Assembly: GCA_035771165.1 (NCBI GenBank)
Contig: JAWNZC010000254.1
Coordinates: forward strand, 938,501 to 1,002,500
Direction: 5' to 3'
DNA length: 64,000 nucleotides
Source: Paragorgia papillata
Lineage: Eukaryota; Cnidaria; Anthozoa; Scleralcyonacea; Coralliidae
In this document: positions 20,756 to 54,154 of the stretch, piece by piece
Layout of the letters: each line of letters opens with the position of its first letter
Numbering within the stretch: the stretch's first letter is position 1
Position numbers and translations under genes: made by a program
The notes under the pieces: model-generated
Seen by the model: the letters and a program-made list of their open reading frames with translations, nothing else
The model's database searches: none
Told to the model about the DNA's origin: nothing

Positions 20756-20970
20756 TACTCTGATGAAGAGCTCCGCTTGAAACGTCAGTATTTCGTTGTC
20801 AAAACTATTCTCGGCAGTTTACCATCTTTTCACTTTGCTCTATCTAAAACACTGCCTATACAGCACTCTACTTTTATATTATTCCATGATTTACTCTGAT
20901 GAAGGACTCTGCTTGAAACGTCAGTATCTCGTTATTAAAACTATTCTCGGCAGTTTGCCACCTTTTCACG
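20756..20970 (+). repeat. 120-bp hammerhead repeat (array 3)
   Basis: Two hammerhead cores occur at 20756-20790 and 20892-20926, each of 35 nt with TACT/AGTA stem I, CTGATGA and GAAACGTC. Stem-loop II differs between them (AGAGCTCCGCTT and AGGACTCTGCTT). The spacing is 136 bp, longer than in other arrays because of an insertion near 20875. Confidence 0.75.
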
Positions 20971-21785
20971 TAACAGTTCTCTCAAACTAATCTCCATTGA
21001 TTCAACATACGGGTAGACATTTTTATCGTCTTTTCTCAAATCATTAATAATTCATGAAAATTTTACTCTCAAACTCCATTATGTCACGTGAATGAGCTTT
21101 GATACACCGGTAACATGCTGTATTAAACACTTTCTTCATTAAATACTTGCTTCTTCATCAAACACTAGTGTTTCATTTATGTTAATTAAACAACAACCAC
21201 TCTATACGATTACAGGTTATGTTTATTAACTCTCATGCGCAACGCTGGCTGATTGACTCATTGTCTTTCATTTGAGACTGAGCCATTTCAAAAACTCGTT
21301 TTGCGTTCGCCTTCAAGATTCAATTCTTTCTAGGGTTTTGATACCGTGGTCAAATACATAAACTCGTTTTGGAAGTAGTACCTCTCGTTCCAATTAAAGA
21401 TTTCATTAATTGACGCGTTGACAGAGGCAGTTTCGTCAATTAAATTTGCCTGGACTTATTTCCACAAATTTTCCACCACTGGTTGGATTTTTCATTAGTG
21501 ACAATTTATATAACTGGGGTATAATTATTTGACGATAGATATAAAATATCTGCCAGGTATTAGGTGTGAGTGATAATCACAGACAAAGGAATCCGATCGT
21601 GTATTTTGATGTAGAAATTACAGCTGGAAAACTGGAGTTTAGTTATTTTTAGTTTTGAATTAGGTCGAACAAGACGGGAAAAAAGTCCAATTAAAAGCTA
21701 TATAGAGATTGCTTTTGTTCATTGGAGAAGCGGATAACAATGTTTAGTTAACCCATTTCTGCCTGAGCTGGCCAAAAACGGACGG
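20971..21785. other. Featureless interval with one TCATTAATAATTCATGA motif
   Basis: The conserved 17-bp motif is present at 21041-21057. Otherwise no exon, RNA gene or strong inverted repeat is seen. Confidence 0.4.
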
Positions 21786-21880
21786 ACGAACGAACGAACC
21801 AACCAACCAACCAACCAACCAACCAACCAACCAACCAACCAACCAACCAACCAACCAACCAACCAACCAACCAACCAACG
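21780..21880. repeat. (CCAA)n microsatellite
   Basis: About 24 uninterrupted CCAA units follow a short GAACGAACGAACGAA lead. The array adjoins CCATTTCTGCCTGAGCTGGC, a piece of the 130-bp repeat family found at 277-800. Confidence 0.97.
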
Positions 21881-22014
21881 AATGAATATTATTACAAATA
21901 TTAAATGCTGCTGCAACGATTATGTAATATGTGCAGGCGTGTCGTCTTAGAACGTCTTATAGTTATTTAGTTTAATTGAATTAGTCTGACTATAATTAAA
22001 TTATCCAAATAGTG

Positions 22015-22240
22015 AAATAAAAGTAGCGTGCTGCGTAGGCAGTGTAGAAACAACGATCGAAATATAGTAACTTAGGTTAGATGTACTGCCGAAACAGAGA
22101 ACGTAGGAATCTAACGTTTCGAGCGAAGGCCCTTCGTCAGAGAGAAACGTCATGTTTCTTCTCCTGACGAAGGCCCTTCGCTCGAAACGTTAGATTCCTA
22201 CGTTCTCTGTTTCGGCAGTATATCTTAATTAAAGTTACTA
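22015..22240. repeat. Hammerhead repeat subfamily 2, inverted pair
   Basis: Two units face each other. The minus-strand module at 22110-22143 and the plus-strand module at 22161-22194 carry CTGACGA, a stem-loop II of GGC and CTTCG type, and GAAACGTT. The flank AAAGTAGCGTGCTGCGTAGG and GCAGTGTAGAAACAA matches the corresponding part of the 120-bp family (AAAGTAGAGTGTTGTGTAGG), so the two families are related. The cleavage triplet would be GUU. Stem I is only about 3 bp and the plus copy has a mismatch at its first pair. Confidence 0.6.
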
Positions 22241-22794
22241 TATTTCGATTATAATTAAATTAGTCTGGATACTCACTTCAATGTTGGACTGTGTGACTAC
22301 ACATCGACAAAACATCTTATATAGAAACGTTTTTTTAACAACGTCATATGAACCATTGTAAGACCATTGTTCACAGACTTGTATGTTACAAGCCTCAAAC
22401 ATACTTATTAATCAGCCGCGAGATTTTTACGTGCCCAGTTTTAGATTATGTAAAAGACTAAAAAAAAAAACATCTTCAAATATTGTGTATAGCAACATGA
22501 ACAAGCCATATTTTATTTCGACTTCAATAAAGAACACTTCATGAACTTGATAAATACAGTCAAAATCACTCTGCAGCTCTGTCTTGGGCGTCGTACGTTC
22601 TCGTATGTCCCGTATTTTCCTCTTGATCCCTTTGAGTACTTATTACCTAGCCACGGAACACTGAGGTGTGATAACCAGAAAAGAAATGCTTCTTAGCGTC
22701 AATCCGGGATTTTCGTAAATCGGGAATTTTATCTGGATAACTTTCGTGATACCTGAGAAAACAGAGAATGGTTTTTGAAAATTTGTTACAGCAG

Positions 22795-23395
22795 TTTTAC
22801 ATTCTGTAACAACATTGCCACATTGCTGTAATAACATTGCTACATTCTGGAACAACATTGCTGTAATAACATTGTTACATTCTGGAACAACATTGCTACA
22901 TTGCTGTAATAACATTGCTACATTCTGGAACAACATTGCCACATTGCTGTAATAACATTGCTACATTCTGGAACAACATTGCTACATTGCTGTAATAACA
23001 CTGTTACATTGATGCAATGACATTGTTACATTCTGGAAAACATTGCTACATTCTGGAACAACATTGCTACATTGCTGTAATAACATTGTTACATTCTGGA
23101 ACAACATTGCTACATTGCTGTAATAACATTGTTACATTCTGGAACAACATTGCTACATTGCTGTAATAACATTGTTACATTCTGGAACAACATTGCTACA
23201 TTGCTGTAATAACATTGTTACATTCTGGAACAACATTGCTACATTGCTGTAATAACATTGTTACATTCTGGAACAACATTGCTACATTGCTGTAATAACA
23301 TTGCTACATTCTGGAACAACATTGCTACATTGCTGTAATAACATTGTTACATTCTGGAACAACATTGCTACATTGCTGTAATAACATTTATTACA
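22795..23395. repeat. 43-bp minisatellite, about 14 copies
   Basis: The unit ATTGCTACATTGCTGTAATA plus ACATTGTTACATTCTGGAAC plus AAC repeats about 14 times, with a few shortened or recombined units before 23060. The array ends about 20 bp from the stop of the minus-strand gene at 23418 and covers the likely end of its 3' UTR. Confidence 0.95.
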
Positions 23396-23402
23396 GCAAC
23401 AA

Positions 23403-23408
23403 TTTATT
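23403..23408 (-). terminator. Poly(A) signal AATAAA
   Basis: AATAAA is read on the minus strand 10 bases after the stop codon of the gene at 23418-24462. It is unusually close to the stop, so the 3' UTR would be very short. Confidence 0.5.
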
Positions 23409-23417
23409 TCTGATTAT

Positions 23418-24462
23418 TCACCTTTTATATGCTAAACTTCTGTATCTTTTTATAATCTCCGGAGCTGACTGGGCGGCCTGTTTGTTTTCGTCATCCTCCG
23501 TTTCATCATCGGCTTTTGTCGTTCTGTCAGTTTCGTGGCTAACGGGAAAATAAACCATTGGTAGAATGTCTTTTAAAGACGCTTTCTTTAAACTGGCGTC
23601 TTTTGAACAGAACATGTCAGAACAATAAAGTCCTTTCTCCTTGAGGGATTCTTTATTTTTTAATGAAACTGGGATGGTTAGTCTTTTTAAGTTTACTCTT
23701 TTTTCCTGTGGAATGTCAATCTCTGGGTCAGCTTCCATATTTTGTGCATCATCTTCAGTTTGGGGGAGATTTCGTATCAAGGCCGATAGCCTGTTACGGC
23801 GACGTCCGCTGTAATACCCGAGGTAATTCAGTGGGCTCGCGTAGATTTGCGTGAACTCACTTCGCGTTTTCAAAGCGGGTTTTAACAAATTCTGTTTGTC
23901 AGGCTTGCGGGTTGCGGCGTTCGGCGGGTTGTGAACCTTACTGCCTGTCAAACGGCGGAGGTCGGGCAGATTTAATGACGTCACCGTAGCCTTGACGTCA
24001 TCCCTTCTCATATCGACCCTAAAAATCCCCGTACTTTTGCAGTAATTGCAGATAGAAATATCTGTTAGTCCTTCGGAGAAGTCTCTCAGGTTCATTTGGC
24101 ATCCACACACAACACAACGCGGGTTTCCCTCGTGGGATTGCGTGGAAACGTCGTGGCTAGTCTCCAGTCTCCCCGGCATTGGAAGCGGGGGTTTCAGCTG
24201 TGTTATTGCGTTCTTGAGTTTTTGTCTTGGTTGGTTTTGCTTCAGATGTTTCCTGTAGTCTCGTTGATGGCTGGTTGTTTTGTAAATGTCCTTCGTGATG
24301 TCTTGCAGAGCTTCTAGGTTCTTGGCGCTCAGATGCTAGATTATAACGAAGAAAAAAAACAACTATGAAAATTGGTTTGACCGTCCGGTGAGAATGACGG
24401 AAGGAAGAATTAAGGAAAAGGGAACTTTTGTCAACCTTTCTTTTGTTCAAAAACTCGTTCAT
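23418..24462 (-). CDS. Unrecognised 314-residue protein with two CxxC pairs (two exons)
   Basis: The proposed model starts at ATG 24462 (MNEFLNKRK, exon to 24436), splices out a 100-bp GTTGAC...CTAG intron, and continues from 24335 to the stop at 23418. The joined frame reads through HLSAKNLEALQDITKDIYKT and a basic helical stretch. CVVC (residues 83-86) and CNYC (105-108) follow, spaced 18 residues apart as in a zinc ribbon. The C-terminal half is rich in Lys, Arg and acidic residues, with repeated ASLKKASLKD-type words, and ends SLAYKR. I do not recognise the family. The first exon is also preceded by an acceptor-like CTTTCCCTAG at 24467-24476, so further 5' exons are possible and the start is uncertain. 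Long coding frame, paired cysteines, the intron and an AATAAA all support a real gene. Function is unknown. Confidence 0.7.
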
Positions 24463-24497
24463 CGTTTCTAGGGAAAGCAAAATAAAAAGTGTCAGAT

Positions 24498-24498
24498 T

Positions 24499-24538
<40 letters not shown>
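24498..24538. repeat. Short (GACA)n array
   Basis: About ten ACAG units lie just upstream of the minus-strand gene at 23418-24462. A much longer array of the same unit starts 210 bp further on. Confidence 0.95.
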
Positions 24539-24539
<1 letters not shown>

Positions 24540-24746
24540 TTGATTGATTGATTCACTTTTATTTCAATACGGTAGTTTCATAAGTTGACACTTCTTTACA
24601 TGAAAGCCGTATGATAATATATACATATATATTAAATATTTTTACAAATTTTATAAAATAAAAATATATAATAGATAATTATAAACAATTAAGATACACA
24701 ATGACAATTTTTCAAATCAGACAATTTGTTTTTAAAAGTAGTTAGA

Positions 24747-24984
<238 letters not shown>

Positions 24985-25275
24985 TTACTTAATGTTCGTT
25001 ACTTCTTATTATAACTCTTACTTTTGTCTTGGCTGGTATCAAAGCGAGGGAACACGTCAAAAATTGGATTGAAACTGTACTTATCAACAGGTTTGTTGGT
25101 CAACAGATTAGACTCTCTGGCAATGCTTAAACCAAATTAAAATAATTGCAAAATTAACCGTTGGTGAAATAGCTCACAATTGATTTCAGATTACATTACT
25201 ACAGTGTGTTGTGAAGATCGTTGAGAAGATTGTTCAGAGCCTGGCAATTACGTGTTAACGAGGCTGTCAATTATC

Positions 25276-25472
25276 CAATTGGCCATTTCCCAACAGAGTT
25301 GAAGACTGGTGACGGGTTGGGAACGCTAGGGTACTTGGGATCGTTTGGAGGGACAGATTTCATGCTTGGTAGCGTAAGTACAATGAAACTGTCCTTCCAA
25401 ACGATCCCAAGAACACCAGCGCTCAATGCTCTTTACCAGTCTTCGACTCTTTTGGGAAATGGCCAATTAAAA
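25276..25472. repeat. Fold-back repeat with long arms
   Basis: CCAATTGGCCATTTCCCAAC and AGTTGAAGACTGGTGA are complemented by ACCAGTCTTCGACTC and TTTGGGAAATGGCCAATT. The inner arms GGGATCGTTTGGAGGGACAG and CTGTCCTTCCAAACGATCCC continue the stem around an approximately 30-bp loop. This is MITE-like. Confidence 0.8.
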
Positions 25473-25628
25473 TGAGTTTTGATTTAGAATTTGCAATTTC
25501 ATTGAATAATTGATAGAACGTAGAATAGTTAGAACGTAGTTGCCAAATTCTGAACAAACTAGCTTTGCGCCGAAATTAGCGACACTCAGCGGCAAAGAAG
25601 TCAACTGTAATACTGAAAGCTCTTGTTC

Positions 25629-25925
25629 AGACCCCGTTTACACGATGTCGGTACAATTTGAAAACGGAACAAAATCATGCCGGTGTGTAAATACAGGCCA
25701 AAAAGTCTTGCGTTTACACGGTGCCGGTATAGTATAATGACGGATTAGCATGTGACTATTCTCTTTCAATGAGAATTGAGAAGACTTTGTGAATACTGCT
25801 GAACCCGTCTTCATTTTGTGCCGTTTTCATGTCATTTTTGTGCCGGAATCGTGTAAACGCAAGGCCTAAACGGCATGATTTTGTTTCGTTTTCAAATTGT
25901 ACCGATATCTTGTAAACGCGGTCTA
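25629..25925. mobile_element. MITE with GTTTACACGA-type TIRs (about 297 bp)
   Basis: AGACCCCGTTTACACGATGT then CGGTACAATTTGAAAACG and ACAAAATCATGCCG at the left are complemented at the right end by CGGCATGATTTTGT, CGTTTTCAAATTGTACCG and TTGTAAACGCGGTCT. An inner inverted pair (AAAGTCTTGCGTTTACACG and CGTGTAAACGCAAGGCCT) repeats the same words. No coding capacity. Confidence 0.8.
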
Positions 25926-26047
25926 AATTTCTCTTCAAAAACTCACTAATAATTCATGAGGAAAGCACAAAGTAAATCAGTACCAAGTCTTCTGCATACT
26001 TTCATGAAAATCGGTGCAATACTTTTTGAGATATCCTGGCGACAGAG

Positions 26048-26468
26048 GACAGACAGACAAACAAACAAACAAACAAACAAACAAACAAACAAACAAACAA
26101 ACAAACAAACAAACAAACAAACGAACGAACGAACGAACGAACGAAACGAACGAACGAACGAACGAACGAACGAACGAACGAACGAACGAACGAACGAACG
26201 AACGAACGAACGAACGAACGAACGAACGAACGAACGAACGAACGAACGAACGAACGAACGAACGAACGAACGAACGAACGAACAAACAAACAAACAAACA
26301 AACAAACAAACAAACAAACAAACAAACAAACAAACAAACAAACAAACAAACAAACAAACAAACAAACAAACAAACAAACAAACAAACAAACAAACAAACA
26401 AACAAACAAACAAACAAACAAACAAACAAACAAACAAACAAACAAACAAACAAACAAACAAACAAACA
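26048..26468. repeat. (CAAA)n/(CGAA)n compound microsatellite
   Basis: About 420 bp: CAAA units, then CGAA units from about 26120 to 26283 with one single-base slip at 26144, then CAAA units again. The CGAA block is a C-to-G variant of the same register, expanded on its own. Confidence 0.98.
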
Positions 26469-26944
26469 GAACGAGGCCAGGAGGTTATGTTAACAAGCAT
26501 TATTTACGTTCAATGCTTACCTAATCATGTCAGCTTCATTAATTGCAGGAAGTCTGGAAGAAAAAAAACATAAATCGTCCACACGGAGTGCAATTAAGTT
26601 AGTTTTTTCCCTTTATATTTAACACTGAGAAGAGCGAGAATTTTAAAACAAGATTACTTACTTCCAGATATGAGAATAAACTATTATTATTTCACAAGCT
26701 TACTTACAGTTGATCTGAGGGACGACACGCGCTCTTGATTAATGACGTCACTTGATATGGCTGTGGCACCGGGTGACTATAATTAGAAACACGTCATAGT
26801 TTCGTCATCACAATATCATTACAGAGCTGTGAGGTGATGTGCGCGCATAATTTTGGCGGGTTGAGCCAGCAGTAGCTCATAGAGGAACTAGTTCACGGTT
26901 TACCGTGGATCAAACCTTTAGTTCTATAATCTTGATTTATTGTA

Positions 26945-27785
26945 TAATTTTCACTCTACTTCACTCCACTCCACTTTGCTAGGTTCCACTACTCCACCTC
27001 ACTAGCTCTACTCTACTACACTCTACTTTAGTCTACTCCACTCTGCCTTACTCCACTCCATTTCAATGCGTGTATTTTACTTTGCTCTTCTCTGCTCTAT
27101 ATTCCACTCCACTATACTTCACTTCACTCGATCCACTCCACTTCACCCGATCCACTCCACTAATTCACCCTACTCCACTTTGCTCGGCTCTACTCTACTC
27201 CACCTCACTAACTCTACTCTACTACACTCTACTTTACTCCACTCCACTCCACCTTACTCCACCTTACTCCACTCCATTTCAATGCATTTTTCTCTGCCCT
27301 GCTCCATTCCACTCCACTATACGTCATTATACTACACTTCACTCGATCGACTAATTCGCTTCTCCCCACTCCACTACTACTACACTTTACTCTACTTTAC
27401 TCCACTCCACTTTAATTCACTTCACTTCGTTCCACTCCACTCTACTTTTCTCTTCTTTAATCCACTTTACTCCATTCCATTTTATTCCGATTATTCCACT
27501 TTAATAAACTTCACTCCATTCCATTCCACTACTCTACTCTACTCTACTCTACTCTACTCTACTCTACTCTACTCTACTCTACTCTACTCTACTCTACTCT
27601 ACTCTACTCTACTCTACTCTACTCTACTCTACTCTACTCTACTCTACTCTACTCTACTCTACTCTACTCTACTCTACTCTACTCTACTCTACTCTACTCC
27701 ACTCCACTCCACTCCACTCCACTCCACTCCACTCCACTCCACTCTACTCTACTCTACTCTACTCTACTCTACTCTACTCTATGTT
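26945..27785. repeat. ACTCC/ACTTC-rich region passing into a (CTACT)n array
   Basis: Up to about 27520 the sequence is an irregular mix of CACTC, CCACT and CTACT words. From 27528 to 27698 it is a nearly perfect CTACT pentanucleotide array, followed by CCACT units and CTACT again to 27780. The open frames here (up to 243 codons) are repeat translations. Confidence 0.95.
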
Positions 27786-27799
27786 ACGTCATTATAGGT

Positions 27800-28075
27800 T
27801 TAGTAATATTTAAAACACGAGCAGGAGTGTTTTATCAGATTTAAAACCACGAGGGCGCAGCCCGAGTGTTTTAGATCTGATAAAACACGTGATGCGAGTG
27901 TTTTGAATGGCTTCAAAAACGATTCGTTATTGGATGTTATGTTCATTAGTATTCTTTATATAAAATTGTAAGTTCATTAGTATTCTTTCTGACGTCAAGA
28001 AGTTTTATCAGATATAAAACCACGGACATGGTACTGATTTCCTTTGTGTTTTCCTCATGAATTATTAATGCTTTT
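27800..28075. repeat. Dispersed fold-back repeat with AAAACACG arms and the TCATGAATTATTAATG motif
   Basis: GTGTTTTATCAGATTTAAAA and TTTTAGATCTGATAAAACAC form a hairpin around CCACGAGGGCGCAGCCCGAG. The unit ends in TGATTTCCTTTGTGTTTTCC and TCATGAATTATTAATG at 28055-28070. The hairpin layout resembles the core of the MITE at 18706-19216. Confidence 0.75.
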
Positions 28076-28227
28076 TAATGCGGACATTTTTGAATTGATA
28101 TTAAACTTACAATTTGTGAATGCCGCTTCCTACATGATGATGTTCTCGACTCACCAGAAGTCCTTTGCCTCGAGCTGCGTTTTCCTTTTTACCTATCAAC
28201 AACACTCCTATACCTCCATAACTCTTG

Positions 28228-28277
28228 GCATTAAATCCCCAATTCTCTTTGGTTCTCCTAAACAACAATATGGCAGG
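28228..28277 (-). other. Possible short orphan exon on the minus strand
   Basis: A segment between a TTGTTGTTTAG acceptor and a GTATAG donor reads EPKRIGDLMPRVMEV in one frame, which looks protein-like. Its phase does not join cleanly to the exon at 24462, and I cannot assign it to any gene. Confidence 0.2.
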
Positions 28278-28629
28278 CACCTTTTAAATTTTAAATAATT
28301 TTTGTTAGTCGAGAATGACATAAAATTAAACTACGTTTGCAACATAGCCGCACATACAGTGGACGAATTAAATCTCTTTTTTACCGATAGGCTTACCAGA
28401 CTATAGCCTGTAGGCCCACAATTTGGACGGCCCACGTTTTGGGACGGGAAAAAAATGACGAGAAACTCTTTTAAAAAATGGGATTTCAGACCTTTATATT
28501 TTGCTCAAAAGTGTCTCAAAATGCGGGAAATGCTGTTTCAAAGACCCAAAATTCAAAAAAAATTCCGGAGGGCATGCCCCTGGACCCCCCTAGAAATGTG
28601 TCGTCACACATAGCCTGTAGGCCCCAAAT

Positions 28630-28895
28630 TGGTAAATCCCGGCCTGTCTGGAAGGTTATTCCATGCAGGCAGGGATAGTGCGAGGGGAAAGGAGTACTTA
28701 AAGACATCAGTACGTACAGAGAAGTGTTTGTATGTCTGGGAGTATTTCCGGTCGGGTAACCCCGGTAGATAAGGTGACGTACTGAGTTGGGTCAACAGCA
28801 TTGAGGACAAGAGTGGCTTTATGAAAGAAGCCGTTAGGCGGAGGCACTCACGGCGTTTAAAAAGGAGAGGCCAGCTCAGGTCAGATAACATGGAG
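28630..28895 (-). pseudogene. LINE reverse-transcriptase C-terminal fragment
   Basis: The minus-strand translation contains LSWPLLFKRRECLRLTASFI, then TDVFKYSFPLALSLPAWNNL and PDR. The pattern L.WP.L..RR...RL, Y..SF.P.....WN.LP is the conserved tail behind the reverse-transcriptase domain of non-LTR retroposons. The preceding domain is absent and the frame breaks, so this is a dead 5'-truncated copy. The stretch downstream (28480-28610) with GGGCATGCCCCTGGACCCCC looks like another old repeat. Confidence 0.7.
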
Positions 28896-28899
28896 CAAA

Positions 28900-29385
28900 A
28901 ACGAAGTGAGATATGAAGAGTTATCTATAATCGCCAGTCTTTATAATCGAAAGACTACTTTTAAATAACTGAGTTTTTCTATTTTATAAGCAATCCTAAA
29001 CGGCGTTAAACTAAAAGCTAAACGACACAGAGTTAGTTGAACCAACCTACCTTCTTGAAAGAAGTTTTTTCGGCTTGGCCAATGGAGCAAAATGATCCCC
29101 GGAAATATAAGTTGGTGAGACATCCAGGGACATTTTAATTGGTCGTTGAGAACATGGCAAAGGTTCTAATTGGGAGGTAATTAGCTTAATGAGACTTAAT
29201 TATCTTGATTAGATGACGAGATAAATACGAACACTCGCTCGGTCAATGATATCGTTTTTCTGCAGGCGAAAAAACAGAAAACGTAGTTTAGTAACTTTTC
29301 GTAACGAGCCACACAATTTAGGCAACTAGGATCAAAAGTGGGATTTGGGGACATTGTAAATGATTTCCAAAGGGGGTCCAAACTG
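28900..29385. other. No feature recognised
   Basis: No exon or inverted repeat could be supported in this interval. Confidence 0.35.
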
Positions 29386-29389
29386 CGAG

Positions 29390-29825
29390 CGAGTGAGGTT
29401 ATAACTTATTCTGCGTGCAAACGAGGTTATTCTGCGAACAAACGAGGTTATTCTGCGCGTAAACGAGGTTATTCTGTGAACAAACGAGGTTATTCTGCGC
29501 GCAAACGAGGTTATTCTGCGTGCAAACGAGGTTATTCTGCGAACAAACGAGGTTATTCTGCGCGCAAACGAGGTTATTCTGCGTGAAAACGAGGTTATTC
29601 TGCGAACAAACGAGGTTATTCTGCGCGCAAACGAGGTTATTCTGCGTGCAAACGAGGTTATTCTGTTCGCAAACAAGGTTATTCCGCGTGCAAACGAAGT
29701 AATTATTCTGCCTGCAAACGAGGTAACTATTCTGCGTGCAAACGAGGAAACTGTCCTGCGTGCCAAACGAGGTAACTATTCTGCGTGCAAACGAAGTTAA
29801 TCTGCGTGCAAACGAGGTTATTCAG
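29390..29825. repeat. 21-bp minisatellite, about 20 copies
   Basis: The unit CGAGGTTATTCTGCGTGCAA A repeats about 20 times. The position after TCTGCG alternates between TGC, AAC and CGC in a partly regular order, hinting at a 63-bp higher-order unit. The 3' copies (after 29690) carry insertions. It ends 260 bp upstream of the DENND5 start codon. As 21 is a multiple of 3, both strands stay open, which I treat as an artefact. Confidence 0.95.
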
Positions 29826-30083
29826 CACCAGTGTTCAGCGGTGCGCGGCGTTTCAAAATGTCCGAGCCTGCGATGATATCTTAGCGGTTTTACACATTTC
29901 GTTACCAGTCCTCGTGATTTGCTCGGTAAAAAATTAAAGCCAAAGCTTGGAAAACAAGGACTGCATGACCAAGCCGCAAAGAAGGAAGCAGTAAACATGT
30001 AGAAATTCAACTAAATAGCTCTCCTGCATTAATCACGATGGCACTGTCTCGTCACTAAATCTCTTCTCTAGTAACTAATCATA

Positions 30084-52445
<22,362 letters not shown>

Positions 52446-52504
52446 GAGGTCTGGGTAAGAGCAACAGAATGACGTCACAACAGCGGGGGTATTTAATCCA
52501 AGGA

Positions 52505-52714
52505 CGTTTCGTCGGGAACATTTCTCCGGGAACGGTTTTCTGGAAACGTTTTTCTGGGAACATTTCGCCGAGAACATTCTTCCGGGAACATTTCTCCAGG
52601 AGCGTTTTTCCGGGAACGGTTTTCCGGGGACGTTTTTCCGGGGATCTTTCATCGGGAACGCTTTTCTGGGAACATTTCTCTGGGAATTTTTTTCCGGGAA
52701 CCTTTCCCGTTGGT
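52505..52714. repeat. 14-bp tandem repeat, about 15 copies, just after the DENND5 stop
   Basis: Units such as CGTTTTTCCGGGAA and CATTTCTCCGGGAA keep an exact 14-bp period for about 210 bp. It starts 60 bp after the stop codon and would lie in the 3' UTR if the transcript extends that far. Confidence 0.9.
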
Positions 52715-53385
52715 TAAATGATGTTGGTGATGATCTTCATGAATTATGGGTTGATCTAATGGATGGTTGTCACACTGATTGTCACAATTGGAAGCAGGCT
52801 CCTCTTTTAAAACAATGGAAGGGGGTGTAAAGATGAAGGAGGAGATTGATTGTTTCAAAAACAGGTGAAGACGCTAAAAATATCGGGACAAAAATGTCGG
52901 GGTAAGATTATCGTATGGACAAAAATGTCGCATCGAAAAAAATGTCGCATCAAGTTTAATCAGGTAAGCAATTAATCAAATGACATCAGTGAACAAATTA
53001 AGATACGAAATAAGCTATTACTAGAGAATATTAGAGAATTATACGGAATTTGATACTGTTTTTAAAAGGGTTTGTAAAAACAAGGCTATAAGTTAGCACT
53101 CTCACTTTCTATGCCGCGGCAAACCTTGCTGTTTTAGCAGTCACTGTACGTTTTGACGTAAATCATTAAGTTATTTAATTTGTATTCGGTTTATGGTGAC
53201 GTTTTGTCTTTTGTGGAACAGAACACAGAATGTACTGTTTAGTTGGCGAGTTGCCAAGTCCTGCGCGCGCATCTTTTTCGCGGGCTTTATATTGGAAGCC
53301 AGCAATGTCTGATAGAGGAACTTCATGATTACCGTGGATCAACCTTCAGCTCTGTAACCTTCATTTCTTGTAGTTCTTGTATAAA
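52715..53385. other. DENND5 downstream region; no feature recognised
   Basis: No canonical AATAAA was found near the stop, so the DENND5 transcript end is not located. GAACTTCATGATTACCGTGGATCAACC near 53310 also occurs near 26880 in similar form (TTTACCGTGGATCAAACC), so it is part of a dispersed repeat. Confidence 0.4.
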
Positions 53386-53387
53386 AA

Positions 53388-53900
53388 AAGTAGTGTTTTA
53401 GATAGAGCAAAGTGAAAAGATGGTAAACTGCCGAGAATAGTTTTGATAACGAAATACTGACGTTTCAAGCAGAGCCCTTCATCAGAGTAAAAAGTAGAGT
53501 GTTGTGTAGGCAGTGTTTTGGATAGAGCAAAGTGAAAAGATGGTAAACTGCTGAGAATAGTTTTGATAACGAAATACTGACGTTTCAAGCAGAGTCCTTC
53601 ATCAGAGTAAAAAGTAGAGTGTTGTGTAGGCAGTGTTTTAGATAGAGCAAAGTGAAAAGGTGGTAAACTGCTGAGAATAGTTTTAATAACGAAATACTGA
53701 CGTTTCAAGCAGAGTCCTTCATCAGAGTAAAAAGTAGAGTGCTGTGTAGGCAGTGTTTTGGATAGAGCAAAGTGAAAAGGTGGTAAACTGCTGAGATTAG
53801 TTTTGATAACGAAATACTGACGTTTTAAGCAGAGCCCTTTATCAGAGTAAAATGTAGCTCTGCTTGAAACGTCAGTATTTCGTTATCAAAATTAATCTCT
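53388..53900 (-). repeat. 120-bp hammerhead repeat (array 4, inverted, four units)
   Basis: Four units lie on the minus strand. Complete cores with TACT, CTGATGA, AGGRCTCTGCTT, GAAACGTC and AGTA are read at about 53456-53490, 53576-53610 and 53696-53730. The fourth core (near 53820) is damaged: AAAACGTC replaces GAAACGTC. A plus-strand half unit (CTCTGCTTGAAACGTCAGTA) follows at 53856-53875, so the array ends in an inverted junction. Confidence 0.75.
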
Positions 53901-54154
53901 TTTCTCTTTGCTAGTTTTTTGCTTAACAGTATTATTTCGCTGATCTTTTCTCCCTTGTCCATTATTGCTGGCTTTGAGGGGAGCCCGCCAAAATGATGCA
54001 TGCCGTAACACAAGACAACTCGCCAATTTGTTAAAAAGATTTATTTGTAAGATAATTTGGAATCTTTATAATCATGTTAAAATTTACCACAAGAACACAA
54101 GAATAAAATTATTTTTAAAATTATTTCTTAATATTGTTAGATAAACGAAGTTTT

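Noticed and set aside
29822..30010. Possible minus-strand first exon (MFTASFFAAW...) head-to-head with DENND5
   Set aside because: The plus strand over the same bases is equally open, and no in-phase second exon could be found.
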